A DNA stretch of 64,000 nt from Microlunatus soli (lineage in GTDB: Bacteria > Actinomycetota > Actinomycetes > Propionibacteriales > Propionibacteriaceae): contig NZ_LT629772.1 of NCBI RefSeq assembly GCF_900105385.1, positions 5,208,001 through 5,272,000 of the forward strand, written 5' to 3'. Of the stretch, positions 1 through 8,941 are shown one piece after another (positions within the stretch are counted from its first letter, which is position 1; every line of letters begins with the position of its first letter). The notes under the pieces are model-generated. The model was given only the letters and a program-made list of their open reading frames with translations, did not search any database and had not been told where the DNA came from. The position numbers and the translations under genes are program-made.

Positions 1-702
1 TACCCGGTACTGCAGGGCTACGACAGCGTTGCCTTGAAATCAGACGTCACCATCGTCGGCTCCGACCAATTGTTCAACGAAACGATGGGACGGAACCTGC
101 AGTCCAAGCACGGACAGGTTCCGCAGACCGTCATCACCAGCATGATCACTCCCGGCCTGGACGGCGGTTCCAAGCAATCGAAGTCGCTGAACAACTACGT
201 CGGACTAGCGCGGAGCGCCGATGAACAGTTCGGTCGCCTGATGACCCTCAACGACGAGCTGATCGAGACCTGGGCGACGGTCTACACCGAGCTTCCCCGT
301 GAGCAGGTCGAAGACCTGGCTCGCCGGGCCGCGCGCGGCGGCGGAAGCGCACGCGACGCGAAGCTCGAGCTTGCCGAGGCGATCGTGACCAGGTACCACG
401 GCCTGCTCGCAGCGGCACGTTCGCGGCGGACGTTCCTTGATGTCTTCTCGGAGCGCAGGCTGCCGGAAAGCATTCCCGAACTGTCCGTCACCGATCTGCG
501 GCCGACGATGCTGGACTTGGTGGCTGCGGCACGCCCGGACCTGACCCGGTCCGCCGTCCGCCGTTTGATCGTCGGCGGTGGAGTCCGCCTCGATGGCCGA
601 CAGCATCAGGACCCGCTTGCTCAGGTCGCAGTGGCGACCGGCGCAGTCCTACAGATCGGTAGACGCCGCTGGCACCGGTTGAAGATCGAACACGGCGAGT
701 GA
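1..702 (+). CDS. tyrS: Tyrosyl-tRNA synthetase, 3' part (cut by window edge)
   Basis: Reading frame 1 is open from base 1 and has no start inside the window, so only the C-terminal ~233 residues are seen. The enzyme charges tRNA-Tyr with tyrosine in the cytoplasm. Visible marks are the GSDQLFN segment of the class I catalytic core, and KQSKS in place of the usual KMSKS ATP loop, followed by NNYVGL. The last ~50 residues (RSAVRRLIVGGGVRLDG) match an S4-type RNA-binding domain. The stop codon overlaps the next frame by 4 bases. KQSKS instead of KMSKS suggests the TyrZ-like branch, but this is inference from one motif. Confidence 0.88.
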   Translation, partial: YPVLQGYDSVALKSDVTIVGSDQLFNETMGRNLQSKHGQVPQTVITSMITPGLDGGSKQSKSLNNYVGLARSADEQFGRLMTLNDELIETWATVYTELPREQVEDLARRAARGGGSARDAKLELAEAIVTRYHGLLAAARSRRTFLDVFSERRLPESIPELSVTDLRPTMLDLVAAARPDLTRSAVRRLIVGGGVRLDGRQHQDPLAQVAVATGAVLQIGRRRWHRLKIEHGE

Positions 703-1250
703 TCAGCGGGAGCGGCGGGCTCTGGACAGGTAGCTTCTGGAGTGTGTCGTCGAAGGATCGTTGGTGTGAGATGGCTCTGGCGGTCCTTGACCGGGTGACC
801 GGAATCGAGTTGGACAAGCGGGCCGCCGAGGTGGCGCAGAGTCGGTTCGCTGACGACGCACGCGTGCAGGTATGCCAGGCATCGTTCGACGACCGACCAT
901 CCGGTACGTGGGATCTGGTGACCCTCGTCGCCGTCCTGCACCATCTGCCCTTGCAGCGGACCCTGGTCGACGCAAAGGCGCTGGTGAATCCGGGCGGCCG
1001 CCTCGTCGTTGTGGGACTGTCGCGCGACAGCCCGGGACTGTGGTCACTCATTTCGATCTTGCTGAATCCACTCGTCGGGATGCTGGCTCATCCGCGCGGC
1101 GACGGTGCGTCGCCACAGTCGGCGATCGCGCCGGCCCGACCCGCTACGGAGTCGCTTGCCGAGATCAGAGCCGTTGCCACGAACGTTCTGCCTGGGGTCC
1201 AGGTGCGGACCGGCCCGTTCTGGCGGTACACGCTGGTCTGGACGGCGTGA
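699..1250 (+). pseudogene. Class I SAM methyltransferase remnant, N-terminus lost
   Basis: The frame opens with GTG overlapping the tyrS stop. From about residue 30 it reads like the middle and end of a Rossmann-fold methyltransferase: VTGIELDKRAAEVA (motif II acidic residue), FDDRPSGTWDLVTLVAVLHHL (motif IV region) and LVNPGGRLVVVGL (post-motif). The glycine-rich SAM loop that should precede VTGIE is missing; WCEMALAVLDR stands where a LDxGCGxG stretch is expected. No other forward frame upstream supplies it. I infer a deletion that removed the first ~40 residues, leaving an inactive remnant; a real short protein with another role cannot be excluded. Confidence 0.6.
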
Positions 1251-1288
1251 CCGCGTACCGGAAACTCCACCGCCGGTCGGGCGGATGA

Positions 1289-1699
1289 TCAGCAGGACGA
1301 GCAGGTACCGAAGATCTCGAGCTCGTGGTTGACGTCGCGGAAACCGTGCTCGGTGGCGATCGAGTTGGCCCATTTCTCCACGGTCGGGCCACTGACCTCG
1401 ACCGTACGGCCACAGCTGCGGCAGACCAGGTGGTGATGGTGACCGCCGGAACAACGCCGGTAGCTCATCTCGCCGTCGACGTTGCGGATCGCATCCAGCT
1501 CACCGCTGTCGGTCATCGACTGCAAGGTCCGGTAGACGGTGGTCAACCCGACGCGTTCCTCGGAGTGCCGGAGCTCGTCGTGGATCTGCTGGGCGCTGCG
1601 GAAGTCCGAGGCGGCGTTCAGGATCTTGTCGACGGCGGCCCGCTGCCTGGTCCGACGTTGCGGTGCTGCCGACTCGGGTTCTCTGATCTGGTTCATCAT
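1289..1699 (-). CDS. zur: Zinc uptake regulator, Fur family
   Basis: 136-aa Fur-family repressor, last gene of the znu operon (8 bases after znuB). The winged helix spans roughly residues 15-80 (RTRQRAAVDKILN, LTTVYRTLQSM). The metal region shows SGGHHHHLVCRSCG and a closing CSSC, giving the two CxxC pairs that hold structural zinc, plus the H-rich sensing segment. With zinc bound, Zur proteins repress znu-type importers; the Zur-box-like dyad in front of znuA (4536-4556) implies that this protein controls its own operon. Start is either of two adjacent ATGs. Confidence 0.9.
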   Translation of the reverse strand: MMNQIREPESAAPQRRTRQRAAVDKILNAASDFRSAQQIHDELRHSEERVGLTTVYRTLQSMTDSGELDAIRNVDGEMSYRRCSGGHHHHLVCRSCGRTVEVSGPTVEKWANSIATEHGFRDVNHELEIFGTCSSC

Positions 1700-1707
1700 C
1701 TGCCCCC

Positions 1708-2712
1708 TCAGTGCTCGTCGTAATGATCGCGATGGACGGCGTGCCGATGTCCGTCGTGCAGGTAGTCGACATGATCACCGTGGGTGACCGACGGGTGATC
1801 ACAGTCCGGGTCGCCATGGGTGTGCTGATGAGTGCCGGCCAGCACGTGGGGCGTCGGGATCCCTGCCGGGGCAGGGGTTTCGGGTAACACCACCGGTTCT
1901 CGTCGGCGTCGTCGCAGCAGCGCCGAGACCGGCCAGCTGATCGCGAACACGACGATCGCCAGCACCACGATCAGTGCGCCGGGCGCGGCATTGGCATAGA
2001 AGGATCCGGCGGCTCCACCGACCGCGACGACCACACCGATCACCATCGCCGTGCCGAGTGCGGCATAGAAGCCCGGCACCAGATTGTGGGCGGCGGCCAC
2101 CGGCACCACCATCAGCGCACTCACCAGCAGCAGACCGACCGTACGCATCGACAACGAGACGGTGATCGCGGCCAGCACCACCACGACGATGTTGTACAGC
2201 CGCACCTTCAGGCCGAGCACCCGGGCGAAGTCCTCGTCCGCGCTGACCGCGAACAGCTGCGGCGCCAGGCCGACGGTCGGCACCAGCACGACGACCGCGA
2301 GCACGGTGATCAGGACCAGGTCCGAGGAGGTGACGGTGGTCAGGGATCCGAACAGGTACTGGGACAACGCACCGGTGCCGCCGCCCGCGAACGCCGACAT
2401 CAGCACGCCGGTCGCCAGACCGCCGTAGAAGAGGATCGCCAGTCCGACGTCACCGGTGGCCTTGCCCCGTTGGCGCAGTACTTCCACCAGCACCGAGCCG
2501 GCGACACAGACGATGACCGCAACCGGGATCGGCGCCGTTCCGGTCAACAGTGCCAGCCCGACGCCGGCGATCGCCACGTGGCCGAGACCGTCGCCGAGCA
2601 GGCTGAGCCGGCGTTGCACGATGTAGGAACCGATTGCCGGGGCGATCAGACCGGTCAGCAGCGCAGCGATCAGAGCCCGCTGCATGAACGGATACCGCAG
2701 CAGTTCGATCAT
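1708..2712 (-). CDS. znuB: Zinc ABC transporter, membrane subunit
   Basis: 334 aa, about eight membrane helices, typical ABC-3 family permease (GSYIVQRRLSLLGDGLGHVAIAGVGLA near the N-terminus, which faces the ATPase). It forms the membrane channel for zinc together with ZnuC and receives metal from ZnuA. The start ATG overlaps the znuC stop by 4 bases, so the two are translationally coupled. The last ~45 residues are an unusual histidine- and aspartate-rich cytoplasmic tail (THQHTHGDPDCDH, DGHRHAVHRDHYDEH), probably a zinc-binding buffer; this supports zinc, not manganese, as substrate. Confidence 0.9.
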   Translation of the reverse strand: MIELLRYPFMQRALIAALLTGLIAPAIGSYIVQRRLSLLGDGLGHVAIAGVGLALLTGTAPIPVAVIVCVAGSVLVEVLRQRGKATGDVGLAILFYGGLATGVLMSAFAGGGTGALSQYLFGSLTTVTSSDLVLITVLAVVVLVPTVGLAPQLFAVSADEDFARVLGLKVRLYNIVVVVLAAITVSLSMRTVGLLLVSALMVVPVAAAHNLVPGFYAALGTAMVIGVVVAVGGAAGSFYANAAPGALIVVLAIVVFAISWPVSALLRRRRREPVVLPETPAPAGIPTPHVLAGTHQHTHGDPDCDHPSVTHGDHVDYLHDGHRHAVHRDHYDEH

Positions 2713-3584
2713 GGGTGACCTCCGTCGCGCGCCGACTGCTGCGTCGACGCCGGATCGAGATCAGTAGCGAAGGGGCCCGAGCTTGTCGAAGGATCGGCGG
2801 TCTCGTCCACCTCGTGCCCGCCATGCTCACGGTGATGATCACCGAACTCGGTGGACGATCGCGGCAACTCCCCATCGTGTACGACACGCCCCTCCCGGAG
2901 CACCACGGCCCGGTCGACGAGCGGAGTGAGCGGGCCGATCTCGTGCAGCACGACCAGGATCGCCATCCCGCGGCGCAGCAGTTCGGTGAGTACACCGGCC
3001 AGCAGCTTCTGGTGTTCCAGGTCAACGCCCGCGGTCGGCTCGTCCAACACCAGCAGCCGGGGTTCGGCGGCCAATGCGCGGGCGATCAGCACCCGCTGCT
3101 GTTGGCCACCGGACAGATGCTGCATCTCGGAGTTGATCCGATCCTCCAGGCCGACCACCTGCAGCGCGTCACGGACCGCTCGACGGTCCTGGGCGCGCGG
3201 CGGCAGGAACGGCGGCCGGTGACCGAGCCGCCCGGAGCCGACGATCTCGCCGACCTTGGCCCGGGTCAGATTGATGGTCGATCGCTGCGGCACGTAGCCG
3301 ATCGCCGACCAGTCCCGGAACCGGTTCAGCGGCTGGCCGAACATGCTGACCGTGCCACGGCGCAACGGCGTCAGCCCGAGCAACGCCCGGACCAGGGTGG
3401 ACTTGCCGGAGCCGTTGCCACCGAGCAGGGCGACCGTCTCGCCGGCGTGCACCGAGATCGAGATGCCGCGCAGCACGGGGAGCCCGCCGAGCTCGACCGA
3501 GACGTCGGTGGCGCCGAGCACCTCCTCGGCCCGGCCGGCGGGGTCCAGCCCGTTGTCGGTCACGCCGTCCTCCAGGATCGTCAT
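2709..3584 (-). CDS. znuC: Zinc ABC transporter, ATP-binding subunit
   Basis: 291-aa ATPase that powers zinc import with ZnuB and ZnuA. Walker A is GGNGSGKST (about residue 55), the signature LSGGQQQR, and Walker B LLVLDEPTAGVD; a switch histidine follows (VVLHEIG). The ATPase core ends near residue 245. The remaining ~45 residues are a low-complexity tail with EFGDHHREHGGHEVDE, again His-rich, followed by a stretch encoded by a dispersed genomic repeat (see 2772-2794). It begins 1 base after the znuA stop and overlaps znuB by 4 bases. Confidence 0.9.
   Translation of the reverse strand: MTILEDGVTDNGLDPAGRAEEVLGATDVSVELGGLPVLRGISISVHAGETVALLGGNGSGKSTLVRALLGLTPLRRGTVSMFGQPLNRFRDWSAIGYVPQRSTINLTRAKVGEIVGSGRLGHRPPFLPPRAQDRRAVRDALQVVGLEDRINSEMQHLSGGQQQRVLIARALAAEPRLLVLDEPTAGVDLEHQKLLAGVLTELLRRGMAILVVLHEIGPLTPLVDRAVVLREGRVVHDGELPRSSTEFGDHHREHGGHEVDETADPSTSSGPFATDLDPASTQQSARDGGHP
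2772..2794 (-). repeat. Dispersed GAGCTTGTCGAAGG repeat inside znuC
   Basis: The core cgagcttgtcgaagg is shared with copies at 21387, 21410, 26865, 34478 (variant) and 45043-45089. Here it lies inside the 3' end of znuC and is translated as DPSTSSGPFA, so the repeat has become part of the protein tail downstream of the ATPase fold. Confidence 0.7.
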
Positions 3585-3585
3585 C

Positions 3586-4539
3586 TCAGCTGCACCCGTT
3601 GGCCTTCTGCAGGGCAGTGAGGTTGGACTTCATCACCGCAACATAGTCCTTGCCCTTCGATTGGTCGGTGATCCCTTCGATCGGGTCGAGCACGTCGGTC
3701 TTCAGTTTGAGGTCGCCGGCGATCGACTTCGCGACGGCGGGGGAGACCAGTGTCTCGTAGAAGATCGTTGTCACCTTGTGCTTGGTGATCTCCTGTTGCA
3801 CGGCGGCGATCCGGGCCGGTGACGGCTCGCTGTCCGGGCTCAACCCGTTGATCGGGACCTGGGTCAGATCGTAGCGTTCGGCCAGGTAGCCGAAGGCCGC
3901 GTGGGAGGTGACGAACTCCGTACGCTGGCAGCTCTTCAGTCCACTGCGGTAGGCGGAGTCGAGCCCCTTCAGGTCGTCGGTCAGGGCGGCGGCGTTCTTG
4001 GTGTAGTCGGCGGCGTTGTCGGGATCCTGCTTGGTCAGAGCAGCGGTCACCGCATCGCTGATCTTGATCATGTTGTTCGGGTCCAGCCAGACATGGGGAT
4101 CGAGATTGGTCGTTCCTTCGGAGTGCTCGTCGCCGTGCTCGTGCTCCTCCTCGCCGAGCGGGCCGTGGTCCTCCAGCGGTACGACGGTCGCGGTGTCCAG
4201 CACGTGATCGTTGCCGCTCTGGGCGACCGCGTCGTCGACGGCGGCCTGGAAATGCTTCTCGTAGAGCACCAGATCGGCGGTGGAGACGCTGGCGACCTGC
4301 TTCGGAGTGAGCTCCAGGTCGTGCGGCTCGGCGCCCGGCTTGGTCAGGCTCTGCACCGAGGCATGGGTTCCCGCGACGCGCTCGGCGACGTACTGCAGCG
4401 GATAGAAGCCGGCGACGATCGTCAGTTGACCGGACTGCGAGCCGTCGGCCTTCGCACCGCCCGTTGCACCACATGCCGTGACGAGGAGGAGAGCCGACAT
4501 GCTGAGCAAGGCGCCGAGCGCGCGCGGGAAGACTGTCAT
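3586..4539 (-). CDS. znuA: Zinc ABC transporter, substrate-binding lipoprotein
   Basis: Cluster A-I metal-binding lipoprotein that catches zinc outside the membrane. With the ATG at 4539 the protein has 317 residues and a clean lipoprotein signal: MTVFPRALG, a hydrophobic core, then LVTAC with the lipid-carrying Cys at about residue 23. Two in-frame starts lie further out (4548, 4575) but add residues before the signal. A His/Glu-rich loop (HGPLGEEEHEHGDEHSEG) typical of ZnuA sits near residue 130, and the metal ligands PHDLELT, DPHVWLDP, SHAAFGY and FYETLVSP are all visible. First gene of znuA-znuC-znuB-zur. Confidence 0.9.
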   Translation of the reverse strand: MTVFPRALGALLSMSALLLVTACGATGGAKADGSQSGQLTIVAGFYPLQYVAERVAGTHASVQSLTKPGAEPHDLELTPKQVASVSTADLVLYEKHFQAAVDDAVAQSGNDHVLDTATVVPLEDHGPLGEEEHEHGDEHSEGTTNLDPHVWLDPNNMIKISDAVTAALTKQDPDNAADYTKNAAALTDDLKGLDSAYRSGLKSCQRTEFVTSHAAFGYLAERYDLTQVPINGLSPDSEPSPARIAAVQQEITKHKVTTIFYETLVSPAVAKSIAGDLKLKTDVLDPIEGITDQSKGKDYVAVMKSNLTALQKANGCS

Positions 4540-4556
4540 GAAAACCATTTTCAATA
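4536..4556. promoter_or_regulatory. Zur box over the znuA start
   Basis: A near-perfect dyad TGAAAA-CCA-TTTTCA with flanking TCA and A on the outside agrees with the actinobacterial Zur box (TGAAAATCATTTTCA core, as known from Streptomyces and Mycobacterium) with one changed base in the centre. It overlaps the start codon of znuA. Bound Zur would block initiation; no good ribosome binding site is visible in front of the start, which fits leaderless transcription. Confidence 0.75.
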
Positions 4557-4639
4557 GGGATGGGGTGAAAGTCAAACCGGATCCGTCGAGCTCGCTGCCG
4601 GGCCAGGTTCGGGCTGAGCGGGTGTGGAAGGATCACCCG

Positions 4640-4930
4640 GTGATCGTGATCAGCCGGTTCCGGGTGCCGCCGGAGCGTACCGAGGGCTTCGTCGGCCAGG
4701 CCCGGGCCGCGATCGAGGTGTTGTCGTCGGCGGACGGCTTCCGGTCCGCCGACCTCGGCCGCAACACCGACGAACCGGACTTGTGGACCATCACCACCCG
4801 GTGGCGCAATGTCGGTTCCTATCGGCGCGGGCTGGGATCGTATGAGGCCAAACTGACCGTCGCACCCCTGCTGTCGGAGGCCGTCGACGAGCCGTCGGCC
4901 TACATCGACCCCGACGACCTCACCCTCTGA
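4640..4930 (+). CDS. Antibiotic biosynthesis monooxygenase (ABM) fold protein
   Basis: 96-aa single-domain protein of the dimeric alpha-beta barrel type: VIVISRFRVPPERTEGFVGQ opens with the typical beta strand and is followed by a helix, GFRSADLGRN, and LWTITTRWRNVGSYRRGLGSY. Such proteins act as small oxygenases or heme/quinone-binding proteins; the substrate is not predictable. I chose GTG 4640 because AAGGA lies 7 bases upstream; another GTG is at 4646. It is divergent from znuA and stands alone. Confidence 0.65.
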   Translation: MIVISRFRVPPERTEGFVGQARAAIEVLSSADGFRSADLGRNTDEPDLWTITTRWRNVGSYRRGLGSYEAKLTVAPLLSEAVDEPSAYIDPDDLTL

Positions 4931-5040
4931 GCAACTCGGCGGGTGGTTTTGACTTCGCGCCGGTACGGGGCGATCAATTAGCCTGAGGGGGAGGAGTGCG
5001 GGCGCCAGCCGGGTGTCCGCTCACAGTGGAGAGAGTATTC

Positions 5041-6429
5041 GTGGCCAAGAGCAAGCTCGACGACGTCATCAGCCTGTGCAAGCGCAGGGGATTCGTCTTC
5101 CAGTCCGGTGAGATCTACGGCGGCACCCGCTCGGCGTGGGACTACGGGCCCTTCGGCGTCGAGTTGAAGGAGAACATCAAGCGCCAGTGGTGGAAGGCGA
5201 TGGTGCAGAGCCGCGACGACATCGTCGGTCTGGACTCCGCGGTCATCCTGCCCAAGCAGACCTGGATCGCCTCCGGCCACGTCGGCGTCTTCACCGATCC
5301 GCTGGTCGAGTGCCTGCAGTGTCATCAGCGTTTCCGCGCCGACCACCTGCAGGAGGCCTACGCCGCCAAGAAGGACATCGAGGATCCGGACACGGTGTCG
5401 CTGGAGCTGGTCAACTGTCCCAACTGCGGCACCAAGGGCAAGTGGACGCCGCCGCGCGACTTCAACATGATGTTGAAGACCTATCTGGGCGTGATCGAGG
5501 ACGAGTCCGGGCTGCACTATCTGCGGCCGGAGACCGCCCAGGGGATCTTCCTCAACTTCAACAACGTGGTCACCGCGGCCCGCAAGAAGCCGCCGTTCGG
5601 CATCGCGCAGACCGGCAAGTCGTTCCGCAACGAGATCACCCCGGGCAACTTCATCTTCCGCACCCGCGAGTTCGAGCAGATGGAGATGGAGTTCTTCGTC
5701 GAGCCCGGCACCGACGAGGAATGGCACCAGTACTGGATCGATACCCGGACCGACTGGTACGTCGACCTCGGTATCGCCCGGGACAACCTGCGGCTCTTCG
5801 AGCACCCGCAGGAGAAGCTGTCGCACTACTCCAAGCGGACCGTCGACATCGAGTACCGCTTCGAGTTCACCGGCAACGAGTGGGGTGAGCTGGAAGGCAT
5901 CGCCAACCGCACCGATTTCGATCTCGGGACGCACAGCAAGCACTCCGGTGTTGATCTTTCCTACTTCGATCAGGCCAAGGGTGAGCGCTACACGCCGTAC
6001 GTGATCGAGCCGGCCGGTGGTGTCACCCGGTCACTGATGGCCTTCCTGGTCGACGCGTACACCGAGGACGAGGCGCCGAACACCAAGGGCGGCGTGGACA
6101 AGCGGACGGTACTCAAGCTGGATCCGCGGCTGGCCCCGGTCAAGGCCGCCGTGCTGCCGCTGTCCCGCAACGAGCAGCTGTCGCCGAAGGCTCGCGATCT
6201 TGCCGCCGAGCTCCGCAAGCACTGGAACGTCGACTTCGACGACGCCCAGGCGATCGGCCGCCGCTACCGCCGTCAGGACGAGATCGGTACGCCGTACTGC
6301 GTGACCGTCGACTTCGACACCCTCACCGACGATGCGGTGACCGTCCGTGAGCGTGACACCATGACCCAGGAACGCGTCAGCCTGGACAAGGTGGTGGAGT
6401 TCCTGGCACCCAAGCTGATCGGCTGCTGA
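5041..6429 (+). CDS. glyS: Glycyl-tRNA synthetase, single-chain type
   Basis: 462 aa from GTG 5041, which has GGAGAG 4-9 bases upstream; an in-frame ATG at 4996 adds 15 atypical residues. It is a class II synthetase of the alpha2 (eukaryote/archaeal-like) type: [23 protein letters not shown] at the N-terminus, CxxC pairs (CLQC, CPNC) in the insertion, motif 2 [12 protein letters not shown], motif 3 with GVTRSLMAF, and a C-terminal anticodon-binding domain. Length agrees with the actinobacterial family. dusB follows after 2 bases, so the two are probably cotranscribed. Confidence 0.95.
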   Translation: MAKSKLDDVISLCKRRGFVFQSGEIYGGTRSAWDYGPFGVELKENIKRQWWKAMVQSRDDIVGLDSAVILPKQTWIASGHVGVFTDPLVECLQCHQRFRADHLQEAYAAKKDIEDPDTVSLELVNCPNCGTKGKWTPPRDFNMMLKTYLGVIEDESGLHYLRPETAQGIFLNFNNVVTAARKKPPFGIAQTGKSFRNEITPGNFIFRTREFEQMEMEFFVEPGTDEEWHQYWIDTRTDWYVDLGIARDNLRLFEHPQEKLSHYSKRTVDIEYRFEFTGNEWGELEGIANRTDFDLGTHSKHSGVDLSYFDQAKGERYTPYVIEPAGGVTRSLMAFLVDAYTEDEAPNTKGGVDKRTVLKLDPRLAPVKAAVLPLSRNEQLSPKARDLAAELRKHWNVDFDDAQAIGRRYRRQDEIGTPYCVTVDFDTLTDDAVTVRERDTMTQERVSLDKVVEFLAPKLIGC

Positions 6430-6431
6430 TC

Positions 6432-7586
6432 TTGGTCTCCGTGGTCGAAGGACCGCAGACCCGACCCCTTCAGCTGGGCAGCCTGACCGTCGACATACCG
6501 GTGGTGCTGGCCCCGATGGCCGGCATCACCAACGCGGCGTTCCGGCAGCTCTGTCGCGAACAGGGTGCCGGGTTGTATGTCTGCGAGATGATCACCTCCC
6601 GCGGCATCGTCGAACGGGACGCCAAGACCCTGGGGATGCTGCAGTTCGATCCGGGGGAGAGCACCCGCAGTGTGCAGCTCTACGGCACCGATCCGTACTA
6701 CATGGCCGAGGCGGCCAAGATCCTCTGCGGCGAGTACGGGGTCGGGCACGTCGACATGAACTTCGGCTGTCCGGTGCCGAAAGTGACGCGCAAGGGCGGA
6801 GGAGCGGCACTGCCCTGGAAGCGTGATCTGCTGGAGGCGATCCTGCGCTCGGTGGTCAAGGCGGCCGAACCGTACGGTGTCCCGGTCACCTGCAAGACCC
6901 GCAAGGGCATCGATGATGATCATCTGACCTACCTCGACGCCGGACGGATCGCCGAGCAGGCCGGCATCGCCGCGATCGCCCTGCACGGTCGGACCGCCCA
7001 GCAGTCCTACTCCGGGCAGGCCGACTGGGAATCCATTGCCACGTTGAAGAATCACGTGACGATCCCGGTGCTCGGCAACGGTGACATCTGGGAGGCTGCG
7101 GATGCGCTGGCCATGATCGACAAGACCGGAGCCGACGGTGTGGTGATCGGCCGCGGCTGTCTCGGTCGGCCGTGGTTGTTCCGCGATCTCGCCGATGCGT
7201 TCGCTGGTCGTCCCGGCCAACGGCTGCCCAGTTCCGGTGAGGTCGCGATCATGGTCCGTCGGCATGCCGAACTGCTCGCCGGACTGATGGGGGAGCAGCG
7301 CGGACTGACCGACCTGCGCAAGCACATGGCCTGGTACTTCAAGGGATTCCCGGTCGGCGGCGACATCCGCCACGACCTGGGTACGGTCTCCAGCTTCGCC
7401 GAGCTCGATGATCATCTCGCCCGGCTCGATCCTGCGCTGCCGTACCCGGCGGAGGTCCTCGGCCGACCGCGCGGTCGGCAGGGATCACCTCGCGGCAAGG
7501 TTTCGCTGCCCGAAGGCTGGCTGGCCGACAGCTGCGGTCTTGATCTTGAACTCTCCGGCGCCGAGATCGGTGTCTCCGGCGGTTAG
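6432..7586 (+). CDS. dusB: tRNA-dihydrouridine synthase, DusB type
   Basis: 384-aa flavoprotein that reduces uridine to dihydrouridine in tRNA. The TIM barrel starts with VVLAPMAGITNAAFR; NFGCPVPKVTRKGGGAAL contains the catalytic cysteine, and CKTRKGID, ALHGRTAQQSYSG and GADGVVIGRGCLGRPWLF mark FMN- and tRNA-binding parts. Start TTG 6432 lies 2 bases after glyS, and a small C-terminal helical domain completes the fold. Product assignment to the DusB-like branch is by overall motif order. Confidence 0.92.
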   Translation: MVSVVEGPQTRPLQLGSLTVDIPVVLAPMAGITNAAFRQLCREQGAGLYVCEMITSRGIVERDAKTLGMLQFDPGESTRSVQLYGTDPYYMAEAAKILCGEYGVGHVDMNFGCPVPKVTRKGGGAALPWKRDLLEAILRSVVKAAEPYGVPVTCKTRKGIDDDHLTYLDAGRIAEQAGIAAIALHGRTAQQSYSGQADWESIATLKNHVTIPVLGNGDIWEAADALAMIDKTGADGVVIGRGCLGRPWLFRDLADAFAGRPGQRLPSSGEVAIMVRRHAELLAGLMGEQRGLTDLRKHMAWYFKGFPVGGDIRHDLGTVSSFAELDDHLARLDPALPYPAEVLGRPRGRQGSPRGKVSLPEGWLADSCGLDLELSGAEIGVSGG

Positions 7587-7616
7587 AAGACGCGTCCTCA
7601 ACAACAGGAGACTCCC

Positions 7617-8348
7617 GTGCCCCTTGTCATCGTCGGTCACCGTGGCGCCCCGGCCGAAGCGCCGGAGAACACCGTCGCATCGTTCCGGATTGCCGACGAG
7701 GTCGGCGCCGGAGAGGTGGAGACCGACGTCCGGGTGAGCTCCGACGGCCAACTCTTCATGCTGCACGATGCCGATCTTGATCGGGTCGCGATCGATCCGT
7801 CCCAGCGAGGGCTCGGTCCGGTCGCCGACCTCCCGTGGTCGACGATCAGCTCGGTCGATCTCGGCGCCGATCAACGGGTCCCCACATTGCAGGAGATGTA
7901 CGCCGCCACGACGACTCCGGTCCAGCTGGAGATCAAGGCCCTGGCCGCTGTCGACGGTCTGGTCGGTTACTTCACCGACCATCCCGACGACGCCGAGCGG
8001 ACGATCATCTCCAGTTTCTCGATCGAAGCCATGGCTGCCGCCGCCGACCGTCTGCCGGATGTTCGGCGCGGCGTGATCATCGGCAGTTGGGTCAAGGCCC
8101 AGGGCCATCCCGGTGGACCGCTCGAGCTGATGAAGCAGACCGGCTCGACCCGGCTGCATTGCGGATGGGAGGGGCTGGGTCCCGAGGCCGTCGACGTGCT
8201 GCACGACGCCGGGTACGAGGTGCACGGCTGGCCGGGACGCGAGCGCGATCACTATCAGCGGGCGGTCGAGACCGGCGTCGACGGCACCTGCAGTGACGAT
8301 CCGCGCACCTTCCTGCGCTGGGTCACCGGAACGACCGACGCCCGCTGA
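7617..8348 (+). CDS. Glycerophosphodiester phosphodiesterase family protein
   Basis: 243-aa GDPD enzyme that hydrolyses glycerophosphodiesters (deacylated phospholipids) to sn-glycerol 3-phosphate and an alcohol. The catalytic region is GHRGAPAEAPENTVASF (first His and Glu) followed by ETDVRVSSDGQLFMLHDADLDR with the metal-binding ExD pair and the second catalytic His. No signal peptide, so probably cytoplasmic. GTG 7617 has AACAGGAG in front. It is third in the glyS-dusB direction with 30 bases spacing. Confidence 0.9.
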   Translation: MPLVIVGHRGAPAEAPENTVASFRIADEVGAGEVETDVRVSSDGQLFMLHDADLDRVAIDPSQRGLGPVADLPWSTISSVDLGADQRVPTLQEMYAATTTPVQLEIKALAAVDGLVGYFTDHPDDAERTIISSFSIEAMAAAADRLPDVRRGVIIGSWVKAQGHPGGPLELMKQTGSTRLHCGWEGLGPEAVDVLHDAGYEVHGWPGRERDHYQRAVETGVDGTCSDDPRTFLRWVTGTTDAR

Positions 8349-8390
8349 CACGGCGGCACCGTTCACCGGCCCAACGGCGGCATCGCTTCG

Positions 8391-8927
8391 TCAATCCTCC
8401 GCCGGTTCCTCACCGGTGCGACCGTCGGCCTGCTCCCGGAGCAGATCGAGATGGCCGAGATGACGACTGGTCTCCTCGATCAGGTGCAGCAGGATCCAAC
8501 GGAGCGACGAGTCCCTGCTGGCGGACCGGTCGTCCAACGACGCGGACGCGACCACCTCGTCGCAGCGCGCCGATTCGGCGGCGTAGTCGCCGGTCAGTTC
8601 GGTGATCGACACATCGGCAGGGACGTGCAACTCGCCGTCGGGATCCTCGTCGGTCCAGTCGTACTCGAGGTCGGACTGGCCGGCGAACACCTCGCGGAGC
8701 CAGGAACGTTCCACGTTGGTGAGGTGACGGACCACGCCGTGGATGGTCAGCCCGGTGGGTGTTTCGGCCCGCCGCAACACGTCGTCCTCGCCGTCGCTGA
8801 CCTTCCAGATCACCAGGTCGCGTTGACGTTGCAGGTAGCCGAGCAGGGCCGTTCGTTCGTCGCCTCGGTGAGCGGCTTCGGTGATCCCTCGGCGACTGCC
8901 GTTGGTGCTGCCATTGCCGTCGTTCAT
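8391..8927 (-). CDS. DinB-family (DUF664) putative thiol-dependent enzyme
   Basis: 178 aa, four-helix DinB/DUF664 fold: LLGYLQRQRDLVIWKVSDG, TIHGVVRHLTNVERSWL and LIEETSRHLGHLDLLREQADG, with the three histidines that bind a metal in this family. In actinobacteria such proteins are often mycothiol-dependent transferases, but the exact reaction is unknown. It starts 15 bases after the stop of the methyltransferase at 8942-10192 on the same strand, so the two probably form a short operon. Confidence 0.8.
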   Translation of the reverse strand: MNDGNGSTNGSRRGITEAAHRGDERTALLGYLQRQRDLVIWKVSDGEDDVLRRAETPTGLTIHGVVRHLTNVERSWLREVFAGQSDLEYDWTDEDPDGELHVPADVSITELTGDYAAESARCDEVVASASLDDRSASRDSSLRWILLHLIEETSRHLGHLDLLREQADGRTGEEPAED

Positions 8928-8941
8928 TGCACTGTCCTTCG

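Noticed and set aside
4632-4647. gatcacccggtgatc as another copy of the 19-bp dyad
   Set aside because: Arms match only partly and the spacing is 1-3 bases instead of 7; a chance palindrome in the monooxygenase start region.
4931-5040. T-box riboswitch in front of glyS
   Set aside because: No T-box sequence or specifier hairpin seen in the 110-base leader; actinobacterial T-boxes are mainly on ileS.
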